A stretch of DNA of 64,000 bases from Spirosoma pollinicola (GCF_002831565.1 NZ_CP025096.1:1-64000), one strand, 5' to 3'. Positions 18,252 to 28,575 are shown, numbered from the stretch's first letter. Notes: a model not told the origin generated them from the sequence alone. Numbers and translations: made by a program.

Positions 18252-21200
18252 ATGAAAGGAAATTTACCTCTGCGAGTGGTTCTTCAGAATTGCCATTTGA
18301 TTACTTATTTGTTGCTCATTAGTAGTGTGACAGCCCTCGGGCAAAGCATTTATTATGTTTCCAACTCAGGAAACGACTCCAATAGCGGTCGCTCAAGCGA
18401 TAGCCCTTTTCAGACAGTTTTCAAAATCAACAGCCTTCCTTTACAACCTGGCGATCAAGTGCTATTTAAACGAAACGAAACGTTTCGGGGCAGTTTGAAA
18501 CTAGTTCAATCTGGTATAGCTGGTAGTCCAATCGTCATCGACGCATATGGTTCCGGCAACAAACCCATTATAACAGGTGGGGCACTCGTTACGAACTGGA
18601 TCAATACTGGCAACAATACATGGCAGGCCAGTTGCCCTGACTGTGGAGACCGGATAACCGGATTATATCGGAATAACGTACCCTTACCACTGGGTCGATA
18701 TCCCAATCTGGATGCATCAAACAAGGGCTACCTTACTGTTCAATCGCATTCGGGGAAAACCCAGCTTACCAGCCAGCAAGCCTTGTCAACAACCTGGACA
18801 GGCGGAGAAGCCGTATTCAGGCCTGTACAATGGATATTAAATCGAGCCACCATAACGGGTCAAACTGGTAATACGTTGACAATTGTTGGTGGCGGCAATT
18901 ATGACATTAGCGATAACTGGGGGTACTTTATTCAGAATCACCCGTCTACCCTTGACCAGACAGGCGAGTGGTATTACAACCCAGCCAACAAAACTATCCT
19001 GTTGTACGACAGCCAGACAAACCCCAACAGTCAGGTCATTACGGCAACAGCCTTTTCTGAGGGCATAAATTTGTCGGCGGTGTCTTACGTCACTATCCGA
19101 AATATACAAGTAACTCAAACACTGGCCACCGGCCTGTTGGCCACCAATAGTTCAAATATTGCGGTTAGCAATATCAATATTACCCAGTCAGGTGAGGATG
19201 GAATCAGCATAAAAGGCGATGGACAGCAATTTCTGCTGGAAAATAACCTGATCGATGAGGCTAATAATAATGGCGTAACTATCGAAACTTACCAGAATAT
19301 CACGTTTAGGGGCAACACCATTCGACGTATTGGCCTCATTCCGGGTCGGGGTAAAAGTGGCGATGGCACCTATGTAGGCTTCCAGTCGGCTAGTACAGCA
19401 AATACCCTGATTGAGAATAATGTGCTTGATAATATTGGTTACAATGCGCTAAACTTCTCCACCAATACTACGGTTCAGCGCAACCAGATCAGCAATTTTT
19501 GTATGACAAAAAGTGATGGCAGCGCCCTGTATATCTGGAACGGGAATCAACTGCCAATGAGCAACATTCACCTTATATCGAATATTGTTTATAATGGTAT
19601 AGGGGCGTCGGAAGGCTCACCAAGCGGCACATTTTCGGGGGCAAATGGTATTTACCTCGACGATTGTACAACCAATATTGAGGTGACCGGTAATTCGGTT
19701 TATAACTGTCAGGGCTATGGCTTTTTCCTGCATGGTTCATCGAATATCCAGCTCACCGGCAATACAGCCTATAATAACGCTGGCGGGCAGTTATCCATTA
19801 CCAGTGCAGGTGGTTGCCAGCCACGTAATAACCAGATTCTGAACAATGTTTTTGTAAGCCGACTGGCTAACCAGTTTACTGTCAAGTATGAGTCGAACCA
19901 AAATGATTTGGTTAGCTATGGTCAATTTGACAATAATACATATGCACGCCCCTTCGAAGACACCTATAAGGTTCTTGCCGTCTATAATTCTACCACAGGT
20001 GCTAATCTCTCGCTGGCGCAATGGCAAAGTCAGTACAACAAGGATTTGTCAACAACAAATAGTCCGCTTACCTACACATCGGGCAACCCCGACGACTATA
20101 TCAAATGCATGTCAAATCCAACGGCTAATGCGAGTCAGGTCACACTAGACGGCACCTTTCGCGATATGCGAAACAGAGTGTGCTCGGGTCAGATAATTAT
20201 ACCGGCCTATTCAATGGTCGTTTTACTAAAAGATATTACTTTATCAACTCCATTACGGGCTCCCGAAAATCCGGCGAATACGGTTGCCGGTCTTGATTAC
20301 CAGTATTATGAAGGCTCCTGGAGTAATTTGCCTGATTTTACTACGCTGACTCCGGCAAAATCAAACACTGTTGCCACCACAGACATTACCGTTCGCAACC
20401 GTACAGACCAGTATGGTATTCGGTATAAAGGCTATATCAATGTGCCAACCGATGGCCTTTATACGTTCTATACATCGTCAGACGATGGCAGTAAACTACT
20501 CATTGGTACAACGGAGGTAGTCAGTAATGATGGGGTTCATGCATCAATCGAAAAATCAGGAACAATTGGCCTTAAAGCCGGAAAACACGCTATAACAGTT
20601 CTCTTCTTCCAGGGAAACTCAGGCCAGGAACTCACAACCCGTTACGAAGGTCCCGGTATCAGCAAACAGACGATTCCAGCTTCTGCCTTCTTCCGCATAC
20701 GCCCCAGCAGCGACAATGGCACTGGTCTTTTGGGAGAATATTTCAACAGCACAACTCTTGCAGCACCAGCCGTACTAACCAGAACCGATGCTACGATAAA
20801 CTTTAGTTGGGGCAGCGGTTCACCTGCTACCAGCATCAATTCCGACAATTTTTCTGTTCGATGGACTGGCCAGATAGAAGCACCTGTAACGGGTACTTAC
20901 TCATTCAGCACTACATCCGATGATGGTGTTCGGCTGTGGGTAAACGGTACGCAACTTGTTACTAACTGGACTGGTCATGCTACAACTGTCAACGTTAGCT
21001 CTCCAATTACGCTAACTGCCGGCCAGCGCTACACCATCAAGATGGAATATTTTGATGGTACTGGGGGAGCAACAGCCAAACTATTTTGGGAGTATCCGGG
21101 ACAGACACAGCAAGCCGTTCCACAGAGGTATTTGTATCCAGCCACAGCGGTTACCCCTCCCCCGGCTACCACTAGCACAGGCATATATCTATCTGATTTG

Positions 21201-21917
21201 AATTGGGCAAGTGCTACAAGTGGTTATGGCCCTGTAGAAAAAGACCGTAGCAATGGTGAATCGAACGCCGGGGATGGTAAGACCATAACCCTCAATGGCG
21301 TCACTTACACGAAAGGGCTTGGAGTTCACTCACCTTCCGAAATCATTTACAACCTCAATGGTCAATATACCCGTTTTCTGACAGATGTGGGTATTGATGA
21401 CGAGATCAACACGGGTTGCGGTACAGTAAGTTTTGATGTCTATGTTGATAACGTTCTGATTTACAGTAGCGGTATCATGACGTCGACATCGGCTACCAAA
21501 TCAATTGATCTAAACGTTACAGGTAAGCAGACACTGAAACTGGTGGTGACCAATGGGGGCGACAACTCGACGTGCGATCACGCCGATTGGGCAGGAGCTC
21601 GGTTGGTTCCCCTTAATGGTGCACGGGTAGCAACCATCGAACCCAATGAGTTTTCTGCGGTGGAATCTGGTTTGCATATTTATCCTGTACCTGCTCAGAC
21701 TAATCTATCAATACGCTACTATGCACAAACAGCCGGGGAAGCCGTGCTGCAGTTAACCAGTATGGCAGCTCTGCCCGTAAGCCATTCGCTTCATCAGGTA
21801 TTACCCGGGGAAAATATCATTCAGTTAGCGGTAGACCAGCTAAACAGGGGAAACTATGTGCTGACACTTACCCAAAACAATCAGCGTTTAAGCCGCAAAG
21901 TGATTTTAACAGAATGA
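18252..21917 (+). CDS. T9SS-sorted beta-helix protein with PA14 and NPCBM domains
   Basis: 1221 residues. Signal peptide about 1-31 (TYLLLISSVTALGQS). The beta-helix half (about 32-640) closely parallels the upstream gene: SGNDSNSGRSSDSPFQTV, a shared CxxC (CPDC here, CSSC there), LPLGRYPN, and NNNGVTIETYQNIT. Two PA14-like domains follow (about 675-815 and 825-965, with SSDDGSKLLIG and TSDDGVRLWVNG), then an NPCBM domain (about 975-1125, KGLGVHS). The end (LHIYPVPAQTNLSIRY ... LSRKVILTE) is a type A T9SS sorting domain. Predicted to be exported by type IX secretion and to act on or bind glycans at the surface. Confidence 0.88.
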   Translation: MKGNLPLRVVLQNCHLITYLLLISSVTALGQSIYYVSNSGNDSNSGRSSDSPFQTVFKINSLPLQPGDQVLFKRNETFRGSLKLVQSGIAGSPIVIDAYGSGNKPIITGGALVTNWINTGNNTWQASCPDCGDRITGLYRNNVPLPLGRYPNLDASNKGYLTVQSHSGKTQLTSQQALSTTWTGGEAVFRPVQWILNRATITGQTGNTLTIVGGGNYDISDNWGYFIQNHPSTLDQTGEWYYNPANKTILLYDSQTNPNSQVITATAFSEGINLSAVSYVTIRNIQVTQTLATGLLATNSSNIAVSNINITQSGEDGISIKGDGQQFLLENNLIDEANNNGVTIETYQNITFRGNTIRRIGLIPGRGKSGDGTYVGFQSASTANTLIENNVLDNIGYNALNFSTNTTVQRNQISNFCMTKSDGSALYIWNGNQLPMSNIHLISNIVYNGIGASEGSPSGTFSGANGIYLDDCTTNIEVTGNSVYNCQGYGFFLHGSSNIQLTGNTAYNNAGGQLSITSAGGCQPRNNQILNNVFVSRLANQFTVKYESNQNDLVSYGQFDNNTYARPFEDTYKVLAVYNSTTGANLSLAQWQSQYNKDLSTTNSPLTYTSGNPDDYIKCMSNPTANASQVTLDGTFRDMRNRVCSGQIIIPAYSMVVLLKDITLSTPLRAPENPANTVAGLDYQYYEGSWSNLPDFTTLTPAKSNTVATTDITVRNRTDQYGIRYKGYINVPTDGLYTFYTSSDDGSKLLIGTTEVVSNDGVHASIEKSGTIGLKAGKHAITVLFFQGNSGQELTTRYEGPGISKQTIPASAFFRIRPSSDNGTGLLGEYFNSTTLAAPAVLTRTDATINFSWGSGSPATSINSDNFSVRWTGQIEAPVTGTYSFSTTSDDGVRLWVNGTQLVTNWTGHATTVNVSSPITLTAGQRYTIKMEYFDGTGGATAKLFWEYPGQTQQAVPQRYLYPATAVTPPPATTSTGIYLSDLNWASATSGYGPVEKDRSNGESNAGDGKTITLNGVTYTKGLGVHSPSEIIYNLNGQYTRFLTDVGIDDEINTGCGTVSFDVYVDNVLIYSSGIMTSTSATKSIDLNVTGKQTLKLVVTNGGDNSTCDHADWAGARLVPLNGARVATIEPNEFSAVESGLHIYPVPAQTNLSIRYYAQTAGEAVLQLTSMAALPVSHSLHQVLPGENIIQLAVDQLNRGNYVLTLTQNNQRLSRKVILTE

Positions 21918-21947
21918 TGGGTGGATGAGCTTGTCCATTACAACAGA

Positions 21948-21991
21948 AGCCAGGGTCCTTCCGTGACATATGTCACGGAAGGACCCTGGCT
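21948..21991. terminator. Perfect 44-nt palindrome after the beta-helix gene
   Basis: Bases 21948-21969 are the exact reverse complement of 21970-21991, with no loop bases apart from the central dyad. It follows the stop codon by 31 bp and is followed by CATTTTATAG rather than a clean T-tract. It may terminate transcription of the beta-helix gene, but perfect dyad symmetry without a loop is unusual for that job. Confidence 0.8.
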
Positions 21992-22034
21992 CATTTTATA
22001 GCTTTGTCGCAGAAACTTAAACGCCACAAAAGCT

Positions 22035-22340
22035 ATGTTGACTATATTTAAATCAATTTTCGGAGCGTCTGATACGAGAAAAATCGACGAAGTACTGGCT
22101 CAGGGAGCCGTTATTATTGACGTACGCTCAGTTGGCGAATTTGCCGGTGGCCACGCCAAAGGAGCGGTAAATATTCCATTAGATCAACTTGATGCAAAAA
22201 TCGCCAAGGTTAAAAGCTACAAGAAACCGATTGTCGTTTGCTGCGCATCGGGTATGCGGAGTGCCCGCGCCAAGAGCTTACTGGCAAGTCATGGAATCAC
22301 CGACCTATACGATGCCGGTGGCTGGAGAAATATCAGCTAA
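22035..22340 (+). CDS. Rhodanese-like domain protein
   Basis: 101 residues, a single rhodanese domain, which moves sulfane sulfur through an active-site cysteine. The loop is intact: C70-A-S-G-M-R in VVCCASGMRSARAK, and the N-terminal IIDVRSVGEFAGGHAKGAVNIP is canonical. Preceding C69 gives a vicinal cysteine pair. No signal peptide, so cytosolic. A TAGCTTTG at 21999-22006 fits a -7 box 29 bp before the start, without a clear -33 element. It stands alone between two long inverted repeats. Confidence 0.92.
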   Translation: MLTIFKSIFGASDTRKIDEVLAQGAVIIDVRSVGEFAGGHAKGAVNIPLDQLDAKIAKVKSYKKPIVVCCASGMRSARAKSLLASHGITDLYDAGGWRNIS

Positions 22341-22433
22341 CGACCAATTATTGGTTTTTAATGGATAATGGATAAAATGAAGAGTGAATAATAATGAAGC
22401 TGTTTATACTTTTGAAATAGCTGCCAGAAGAGT

Positions 22434-22529
22434 GGTTTTTGTCATTCTGACGAAGGAAGAATCTTAAGGTATCCCCACTTCCAGACATGGATACCTTAAG
22501 ATTCTTCCTTCGTCAGAATGACAAAAACC
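22434..22529. repeat. 41-bp perfect inverted repeat (REP/MITE-like element)
   Basis: Arms 22434-22474 and 22489-22529 are exact reverse complements over 41 bp with a 14-nt loop. Its core (TCATTCTGACGAAGGAAGA) is of a kind I recall as dispersed in Bacteroidota genomes, but copy number here cannot be checked. It sits between rhodanese and lacI stop codons and is far longer than a normal terminator stem. Confidence 0.85.
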
Positions 22530-22606
22530 CGTTCGGAAACAAAAGACTAAACAACCTCAATACAATCTGATTAACTAACCATGATTAATTCTTAATTTTT
22601 CCCTCT

Positions 22607-23635
22607 TCATTCAATTAGCCGCAACGACGATTTGCGGGCGATCAGCTTTGTTTTTAAAACGTTACTGATCGACGTGGTATGTTCGCCGGGATTTCTGATT
22701 AGGTTAATCAACAACTCGGCCGCCGAGCGACCCATCTCGAAGGCAGGCTGTGCTACCGAACTTAAGGGCGGATTCATCAGGGCAGCCATCGGCAGGTCAG
22801 AAAAGCCGATTAAGGCAATCTCATTGGGCATTGATAAGCCCGCTTCTGTAATGGCCGCATGACAGCCAATGGCAATGTTATCGCTGGAAGCGAAAATACC
22901 ATCCGGACGGTCAGCTCTGGCTAACAAAACGCGTGTGGCCTCCAGAGCGCTGTCTGGCGAATAGGCCGAAGCAACGACCCAGTCATCACTTATAGGTTTA
23001 CCGTAATCCAGTAGCGCAGCCCGATAGCCATGCAATCGCCGACGGCTTATCAACAGATGATCGGGGCCCGATACATGGGCAATACGCTCGCAACCCTGGT
23101 TGATAAGGTGTTCTGTAGCGGTGTAAGCCCCGTCAAAATCATCGACCGATACTTTATGCGTGTCGATTTCTTCGCAAATACGATCAAAAAACACGATAGG
23201 AAATCCGCGATCGTGTATGTGTTTAAAATGGGAGTAGTCTGTTGTGGTTGTGGCAATGGAGACTAACAAGCCATCTTTTCGTCGGTTATAAATGTGTTTT
23301 ACATTCAGCACCTCGCGCTCATAGTCCTCGTGACTTTGGTAAATAACAACATGGTATCCCTGGGCAAATGCCACGTCTTCAATACCGGCAATGACAATAG
23401 CAAAAAATGGATTGGCAATCTCCGGTACGATAACCCCAATGTCGTTACTCTGGCTATTCAGCAAACTAAGGGCGACCGGGTTCGGATTGTAGTCAAGCCG
23501 GTGCGCTAGTTCAAGGACCCGCTTCTTTGTTTCGGCACCAATCTCCGAGCTATCTCTCAACGCCCGGGAAACCGTGGATGTTGAGATATTCAACTCACGC
23601 GCAATGTCTTTGATCGTTATGCTCTTTGCGCCCAT
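22607..23635 (-). CDS. LacI-family transcriptional regulator
   Basis: 342 residues. N-terminal HTH (ITIKDIARELNISTSTVSRALRD, about 5-27) and hinge helix (NPNPVALSLL), followed by a periplasmic-binding-like sensor domain beginning IGVIVPEIANPFFA and including GIFASSDNIAIGCH and IGFSDLPMAALMNPPLSSV. It is divergent from the GH3-uxuA genes, and two operator-like sites lie in the shared 376-bp region, so it probably represses that locus and perhaps itself. Ligand is likely a sugar or uronate, inferred from the target genes. Confidence 0.93.
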   Translation of the reverse strand: MGAKSITIKDIARELNISTSTVSRALRDSSEIGAETKKRVLELAHRLDYNPNPVALSLLNSQSNDIGVIVPEIANPFFAIVIAGIEDVAFAQGYHVVIYQSHEDYEREVLNVKHIYNRRKDGLLVSIATTTTDYSHFKHIHDRGFPIVFFDRICEEIDTHKVSVDDFDGAYTATEHLINQGCERIAHVSGPDHLLISRRRLHGYRAALLDYGKPISDDWVVASAYSPDSALEATRVLLARADRPDGIFASSDNIAIGCHAAITEAGLSMPNEIALIGFSDLPMAALMNPPLSSVAQPAFEMGRSAAELLINLIRNPGEHTTSISNVLKTKLIARKSSLRLIE

Positions 23636-23757
23636 ACCACATTGAAATAATTATATTCCTTCCTTATCTAAAAATAAGCTAACAAATTACTTTTATTAAA
23701 GCGACACACATAATATTACTACTTTTCTTATAAATAATTAAAGGATTATAAGGTTAC

Positions 23758-23782
23758 GCAAGCGTTCCCGAAAACGTTTGCG
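23758..23782. promoter_or_regulatory. Paired LacI/GalR-type operator candidates
   Basis: GCAAGCGTTCCC (23758-23769) and CGAAAACGTTTGCG (23769-23782) both match the AAnCGnTT core of LacI-family operators, with centres 11-12 bp apart, so on the same face of the helix. ACGCAAGCG and CGTTTGCGT also form one larger imperfect dyad. They lie between divergent lacI and the GH3 gene. Confidence 0.6.
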
Positions 23783-24011
23783 TAGATATATTGTACTTTT
23801 CCCGAGAAATAACTTGCTATCGGTCATAATTAGAGATAATATTCCTGAGTGATCACTCACGATAAGAGGCTGCAAAAACGTTCATAATCTTGTTTTTTTA
23901 CAAAACATTCCTAATCGAAGGTCTTCACTTAATAGGCACCTATCAATTAGAATTCCCTCGAATTATCGTTTACGTACCTACTAACTAAACCCGCCTGCGC
24001 TGCTAAAATAC

Positions 24012-26045
24012 ATGAAACCATTTAGACCCTTCTTTTCTACTAACTACCTGACAGTCGTTGCTCTGGCCTTCACAACAACCATTGTATTGGCACAAAAACC
24101 CGTACAACCTGCGCTGGGTGTTCGGTCGGTTAAAACGTTGACAACAAACGGTTTTTCGTTTAAAGACCTCAATAAAAACGGCAAACTCGATAAATACGAA
24201 GACTGGCGGTTGCCCATCGAACAGCGTGTTCAGGACTTGATCAGCCAGATGACTATTGAAGAAAAAGTTGGCTTCATGCTCATTAGCACAACTCGACTGG
24301 CGGGAGATGCATCCTTTCAGCAGGGCGCGCCAAAGGCAGAGATCACGAGTGGGTTTAATGAGGAAGACTTGGTGCAGAACATGAATATGTTCACCCGGAA
24401 GCCACTGCCCTACCCCATGATGATGGCCGCCGGAACCACCAAAGGCGTGATGCAGAATCAACTGCGCCATTTCATTTTGCGGGCCAATACCTCGGCTAAA
24501 ATTATGGCCGACTGGAGTAATAATTTGCAAGCCCTCTGCGAAAGCTCCCGGTTGGGTATTCCAGCTATCGTGGCCTCGAATCCGCGCAACCACATTACAG
24601 CCGACGCGTCTATTGGCCTGAGTGTGGGCACCACGATTTTCTCGAAATGGCCCGGCGAGTTAGGGCTGTCAGCCATGCATGACCTAAAGCTCACGCGTGA
24701 ATTTGCCGACATTGCCCGGCAGGAGTGGGCGGCTGTTGGCCTGCGTAAAGGGTACCAGTATATGGCTGACTTAGCGACCGAACCGCGCTGGCAACGAATT
24801 GAAGGTACTTTTGGTGAAGATGCCGACTGGACCGCCGACATGACCCGAGAAATTGTGCTGGGTTTTCAGGGGCCCAAACTGGGCATCCATTCGGTAGGGT
24901 TAACGACCAAGCACTTTCCGGGTGGCGGACCGCAGGTTGAGGGTCAGGACCCGCATTTCGATTGGGGTAAAGATCAGCATTACCCCGGCAATATGTTCGA
25001 TTATCACCTGAAACCCTTTCAGGCAGCTATCGACGCGGGTACATCGGCCATTATGCCCTATTACGCCAAACCCATCGGCACAAAGTATGAGGAGGTAGCC
25101 TTCGCGTATAACAAAGCGATCATTAAGGATTTACTGCGCGATAAAATGGGTTTTCAGGGCATTATTAATTCAGACACCGGCCCTATCGAAATGATGCCCT
25201 GGGGTGTAGAAAAATTGTCTATTCTGGAGCGATACCAGAAAGCCATCGACTGCGGAGTCGATCTGTTTTCCGGCTCCGGCGACCCAGGCCTTTTGCTTGA
25301 AACGGTAAAAAAAGGGCTCGTTTCGGAGAAGCGAATCAACGAATCCATAGCCCGTTTGCTCCGCGAGAAATTTGTGCTGGGCCTGTTTGAAAACCCGTAC
25401 GTCGACCCAGAGGTGGCTCAGAAAACGGTTGGTAAACCAGAATTTCAACAACGTGCCGATCTGGCTCTTCGTAAATCCATTGTGCTCCTGCGCAATTCGG
25501 CCAGCCTCCTCCCCCTGGCCCCAAAAACGAAAGTGTATATGGAATCCTATTTCGATAATGGCCGGTCAAAAGACCCGATCACCGTGCTGAAGCCAATCAG
25601 CCATACCGGCAGTCTTGAGTTTGTTGCCACCAAGGAAGAAGCGGATGTCGTGGTACTTTGGCTACTGCCCAATAGCGGAAGTTTGTTTAGCTCAAACGGC
25701 GGCCCTATTGAACTTCAGCTCTCTAAAAACAAGGTCGATGTAGCCCATATCAATGCCCTAACGAGCCAGAAGCCAACCGTGTTATTGCTCAATTATACGA
25801 GCCCCTGGGTCATTGACGAAATCGACAACGCAAACCTTAAAACCGTACTGGCTACCTTTGGCACCACAACCGATGCAGTACTCGACGTACTGAGTGGCGC
25901 GTTCAATCCAACCGGAAAAATGCCGTTTACGACACCCGTTTCCCGACAGGCCGTACTCGACAATCAATCCGATGTGCCAGGGCATTTGAAGCCCAAAGGA
26001 TATGCTCTTTTCACGTTCGGCGACGGTTTAAGCTATAAAAAATAA
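24012..26045 (+). CDS. Glycoside hydrolase family 3 protein
   Basis: 677 residues with a signal peptide ([16 protein letters not shown], cleavage near 28), so periplasmic or exported. Residues about 45-65 carry an EF-hand or dockerin-like calcium loop, [13 protein letters not shown]. The GH3 (alpha/beta)8 domain follows, with TKHFPGGG at 298-305 and the candidate nucleophile D388 in INSDTGP, which replaces the common SDW. The second GH3 domain is visible as [19 protein letters not shown] and later FGDGLSYKK. Family members hydrolyse beta-glucosides or beta-xylosides. It starts 8 bp before uxuA, so it may release a uronate-bearing oligosaccharide that uxuA processes; inference. Confidence 0.9.
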   Translation: MKPFRPFFSTNYLTVVALAFTTTIVLAQKPVQPALGVRSVKTLTTNGFSFKDLNKNGKLDKYEDWRLPIEQRVQDLISQMTIEEKVGFMLISTTRLAGDASFQQGAPKAEITSGFNEEDLVQNMNMFTRKPLPYPMMMAAGTTKGVMQNQLRHFILRANTSAKIMADWSNNLQALCESSRLGIPAIVASNPRNHITADASIGLSVGTTIFSKWPGELGLSAMHDLKLTREFADIARQEWAAVGLRKGYQYMADLATEPRWQRIEGTFGEDADWTADMTREIVLGFQGPKLGIHSVGLTTKHFPGGGPQVEGQDPHFDWGKDQHYPGNMFDYHLKPFQAAIDAGTSAIMPYYAKPIGTKYEEVAFAYNKAIIKDLLRDKMGFQGIINSDTGPIEMMPWGVEKLSILERYQKAIDCGVDLFSGSGDPGLLLETVKKGLVSEKRINESIARLLREKFVLGLFENPYVDPEVAQKTVGKPEFQQRADLALRKSIVLLRNSASLLPLAPKTKVYMESYFDNGRSKDPITVLKPISHTGSLEFVATKEEADVVVLWLLPNSGSLFSSNGGPIELQLSKNKVDVAHINALTSQKPTVLLLNYTSPWVIDEIDNANLKTVLATFGTTTDAVLDVLSGAFNPTGKMPFTTPVSRQAVLDNQSDVPGHLKPKGYALFTFGDGLSYKK

Positions 26046-26053
26046 ATCTATCA

Positions 26054-27244
26054 ATGGCATTAGAACAAACATGGCGGTGGTTCGGACCTAACGACCCTGT
26101 TAGCCTGGCCGATGTACGACAGGCGGGGGCAACGGGCATTGTATCGGCCCTGCACCACATTCCCAACGGGAAAGTCTGGCCGGTGAGTGAAATAAAACAC
26201 CGCAAATCCATTATTGAACAGGCTGGCTTAAGCTGGTCGGTAGTGGAGAGCATCCCGGTGCATGAAGACATCAAAAAACGGTCGGGCAACGTTAAACAGC
26301 ACATCGATACGTACAAAGAATGTCTGGTAAACCTGGCAGCTGTTGGCATCGACACGGTCTGTTACAATTTCATGCCTGTGCTCGACTGGACGCGTACCGA
26401 TCTGGATTACCAAATGCCGGATGGGTCTACCGGTTTGCGGTTCGACACGACCGAGTTTTGCGCGTTTGAGGTCTATATTCTGAATCGGCCTGGTGCCGAA
26501 AAAAGTTACACCCAAACCCAGTTGACTCAGGCAAAACGCTGGCTCGACGCGGCTTCCGACACAGACGTTCAACGGTTGACTCGCAACATAATTGCCGGTT
26601 TGCCGGGCAGCGAAGAGAGCTTTACACTGGAAGCCTTTGCCGATGTGCTAGCCAGTTACAACGGAGTCGGCGATGCCGCTCTGCGCGCTAACCTGTACTC
26701 TTTTTTGCAGGAAATCACACCCATAGCCGAAGATGCAGGCATAAGATTAGCCATTCACCCCGACGATCCACCGTTTCCGATTCTGGGTTTACCCCGCGTA
26801 GTGAGTACAGAAGCTGATGCCCGGCAACTATTGGCCGCGTATGAAAGCGACCACAACGGCCTTTGTTTTTGTACAGGCAGCTATGGCGTTCGGGCCGATA
26901 ATGACCTCGTTGGCATGGTTGAACGATTGGGTAGCCGCATCAATTTTGTACACCTACGCGCCACCCAGCGCGATGCTGAAGGAAATTTCCACGAAGCCGA
27001 CCATCTGGCGGGTGACGTTGATATGTACGGTGTGATGAAAGCCCTTCTGGTCGAGCAGAACCGCCGAAAAGACGCTGACAGACAGGATTACCGCCTACCT
27101 TTCCGCCCCGACCACGGGCACCGCATGCTTGATGATCTCCTACCCGGTAAAAAAACCAATCCTGGCTATACGGCCATTGGTCGACTACGCGGACTGGCCG
27201 AATTACGCGGACTGGAGATGGGTATTGAACGAAGTCTGTTTTAA
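26054..27244 (+). CDS. uxuA: Mannonate dehydratase
   Basis: 396 residues. Converts D-mannonate to 2-keto-3-deoxygluconate in glucuronate degradation; Mn-dependent TIM-barrel fold. Family blocks visible: [21 protein letters not shown] at the N-terminus, [64 protein letters not shown] and [12 protein letters not shown]. Cytosolic, no signal peptide. It follows the GH3 gene by 8 bp and precedes a hairpin, then a DUF819 membrane protein. uxuB, uxaC and kdgK are not in this window. Confidence 0.96.
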   Translation: MALEQTWRWFGPNDPVSLADVRQAGATGIVSALHHIPNGKVWPVSEIKHRKSIIEQAGLSWSVVESIPVHEDIKKRSGNVKQHIDTYKECLVNLAAVGIDTVCYNFMPVLDWTRTDLDYQMPDGSTGLRFDTTEFCAFEVYILNRPGAEKSYTQTQLTQAKRWLDAASDTDVQRLTRNIIAGLPGSEESFTLEAFADVLASYNGVGDAALRANLYSFLQEITPIAEDAGIRLAIHPDDPPFPILGLPRVVSTEADARQLLAAYESDHNGLCFCTGSYGVRADNDLVGMVERLGSRINFVHLRATQRDAEGNFHEADHLAGDVDMYGVMKALLVEQNRRKDADRQDYRLPFRPDHGHRMLDDLLPGKKTNPGYTAIGRLRGLAELRGLEMGIERSLF

Positions 27245-27249
27245 GGACT

Positions 27250-27290
27250 GATGGTATATAACGCAGATTACATATGCGTTATATACCATC
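27250..27290. repeat. 16-bp perfect hairpin after uxuA
   Basis: Arms 27250-27265 and 27275-27290 with a 9-nt loop, immediately after the uxuA stop codon and followed by AAAATTTCAT. It may act as a partial terminator between uxuA and the DUF819 gene. An ATG at 27274 lies inside it and is not the real start of the next gene. Confidence 0.75.
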
Positions 27291-27327
27291 AAAATTTCAT
27301 ATTCGGATTTGCTGTAACTTGCCATTG

Positions 27328-28575
27328 ATGCAGCCACTCATTACGAACGATGCCATTATTCTCGGCATTTTCCTGGTCTTACTGACCCTCATCTTTAAAA
27401 CGTCGCAGTCAGAACATCCCTTCTGGAAACGGGCCTATACGTTCATACCTTCGCTGTTACTCTGCTACATTTTTCCGGCTGCCATGAACAGTCTGGGCAT
27501 TATATCGGGCGAGCAATCCAGCCTTTACAAAGTATCAACCAATTATTTATTACCGGCCGCGCTGGTACTCCTTACCTCAACCGCCGATCTACGGGCAATT
27601 ATACGACTAGGCCCTAAAGCCCTGATTACATTCATGTCGGGCACGGTAGGCATCATTATTGGCGCACCCATTGCCTTTTTTCTGGTCATGTGGCTCATTC
27701 CCGGTTTTCGCGAACAGGCCATTGCCAATGAATACTGGAAGGGATTAGTGACAATTTCGGGGAGTTGGATTGGCGGTAGCAGTAGCCAACTGGCCTTGAA
27801 AGAAATTTACGGTTGCAACGAAGCCCTTTTTGCCGTAATCCTCGTAGTCGATGCGGTCGTTTCGACAACCTGGACAGCCTGCCTGATTTACGGAGCCGCT
27901 TATCGGGACAAAATCGACGGGTGGCTCAAGGCCGACACAAGTTCGATTGAGGAAGTCAAACAGCGGATTCTGGCCTATAAAGTTGAACCTGATCGACCTG
28001 CCAACTTACTGGATCTAAGTACTATTCTGGCCCTTGGTTTTGGGGGCGGTGCGCTTGCTCATGCACTGGCATATGTCATTTCGAGTACGCTTCAACCTTA
28101 CAAAGCGTCCCTAACGACCTATGGTCTGGACCCGTTTACCTCCAATTTTCTATGGGTTGTTATTCTTTCCACCTCCCTCGGCATCGGGCTTTCATTCACG
28201 CGATTGCGAAAACTCGAAAAATTAGGGACAACAGATCTGGCTACGCTATTCGTCTACTTCCTCATCATGACTATTGGCATGCGGCTTGATCTTTCCAATC
28301 TGGGTGGCAATATGGGATTGTTTCTGGTAGCCGTAATCTGGATGCTTATCCACATTACCGTTATGCTCATCACGGCACGCATCATTCGAGCGCCTTATTT
28401 CTTTGTCGCTGTTGGTAGTCAGGCCAACATTGGGGGCGTATCCACTGCCCCGGCGGTAGCGTCCATTTTTCACCCCGCTCTGGCACCTGTTGGTGTCCTG
28501 CTGGCTGTACTGAGTCACGTTCTGGGCACTTACGGCGGATTGCTCACCGCCTGGTTGATGCGACTGGTGGAGTAG
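27328..28575 (+). CDS. DUF819 family membrane protein
   Basis: 415 residues from the ATG at 27328 (MQPLITNDAIILGIFLVLL), preferred over 27274 because the upstream codons lie in a hairpin and add no family sequence. About ten to twelve membrane helices are visible. Hallmarks of DUF819 are LPAALVLLTSTADLRAI, WIGGSSSQLALKEIYG and GSQANIGGVSTAPAVASIF. The family is a predicted transporter resembling anion or amino acid carriers, with unproven substrate. Position after uxuA suggests uptake of a uronate or related compound, but the hairpin between them makes cotranscription uncertain. Confidence 0.85.
   Translation: MQPLITNDAIILGIFLVLLTLIFKTSQSEHPFWKRAYTFIPSLLLCYIFPAAMNSLGIISGEQSSLYKVSTNYLLPAALVLLTSTADLRAIIRLGPKALITFMSGTVGIIIGAPIAFFLVMWLIPGFREQAIANEYWKGLVTISGSWIGGSSSQLALKEIYGCNEALFAVILVVDAVVSTTWTACLIYGAAYRDKIDGWLKADTSSIEEVKQRILAYKVEPDRPANLLDLSTILALGFGGGALAHALAYVISSTLQPYKASLTTYGLDPFTSNFLWVVILSTSLGIGLSFTRLRKLEKLGTTDLATLFVYFLIMTIGMRLDLSNLGGNMGLFLVAVIWMLIHITVMLITARIIRAPYFFVAVGSQANIGGVSTAPAVASIFHPALAPVGVLLAVLSHVLGTYGGLLTAWLMRLVE

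Noticed and set aside
24003-24593. Minus-strand open frame of 196 codons
   Set aside because: Antisense shadow of the GH3 gene; low-quality composition rich in H and G.
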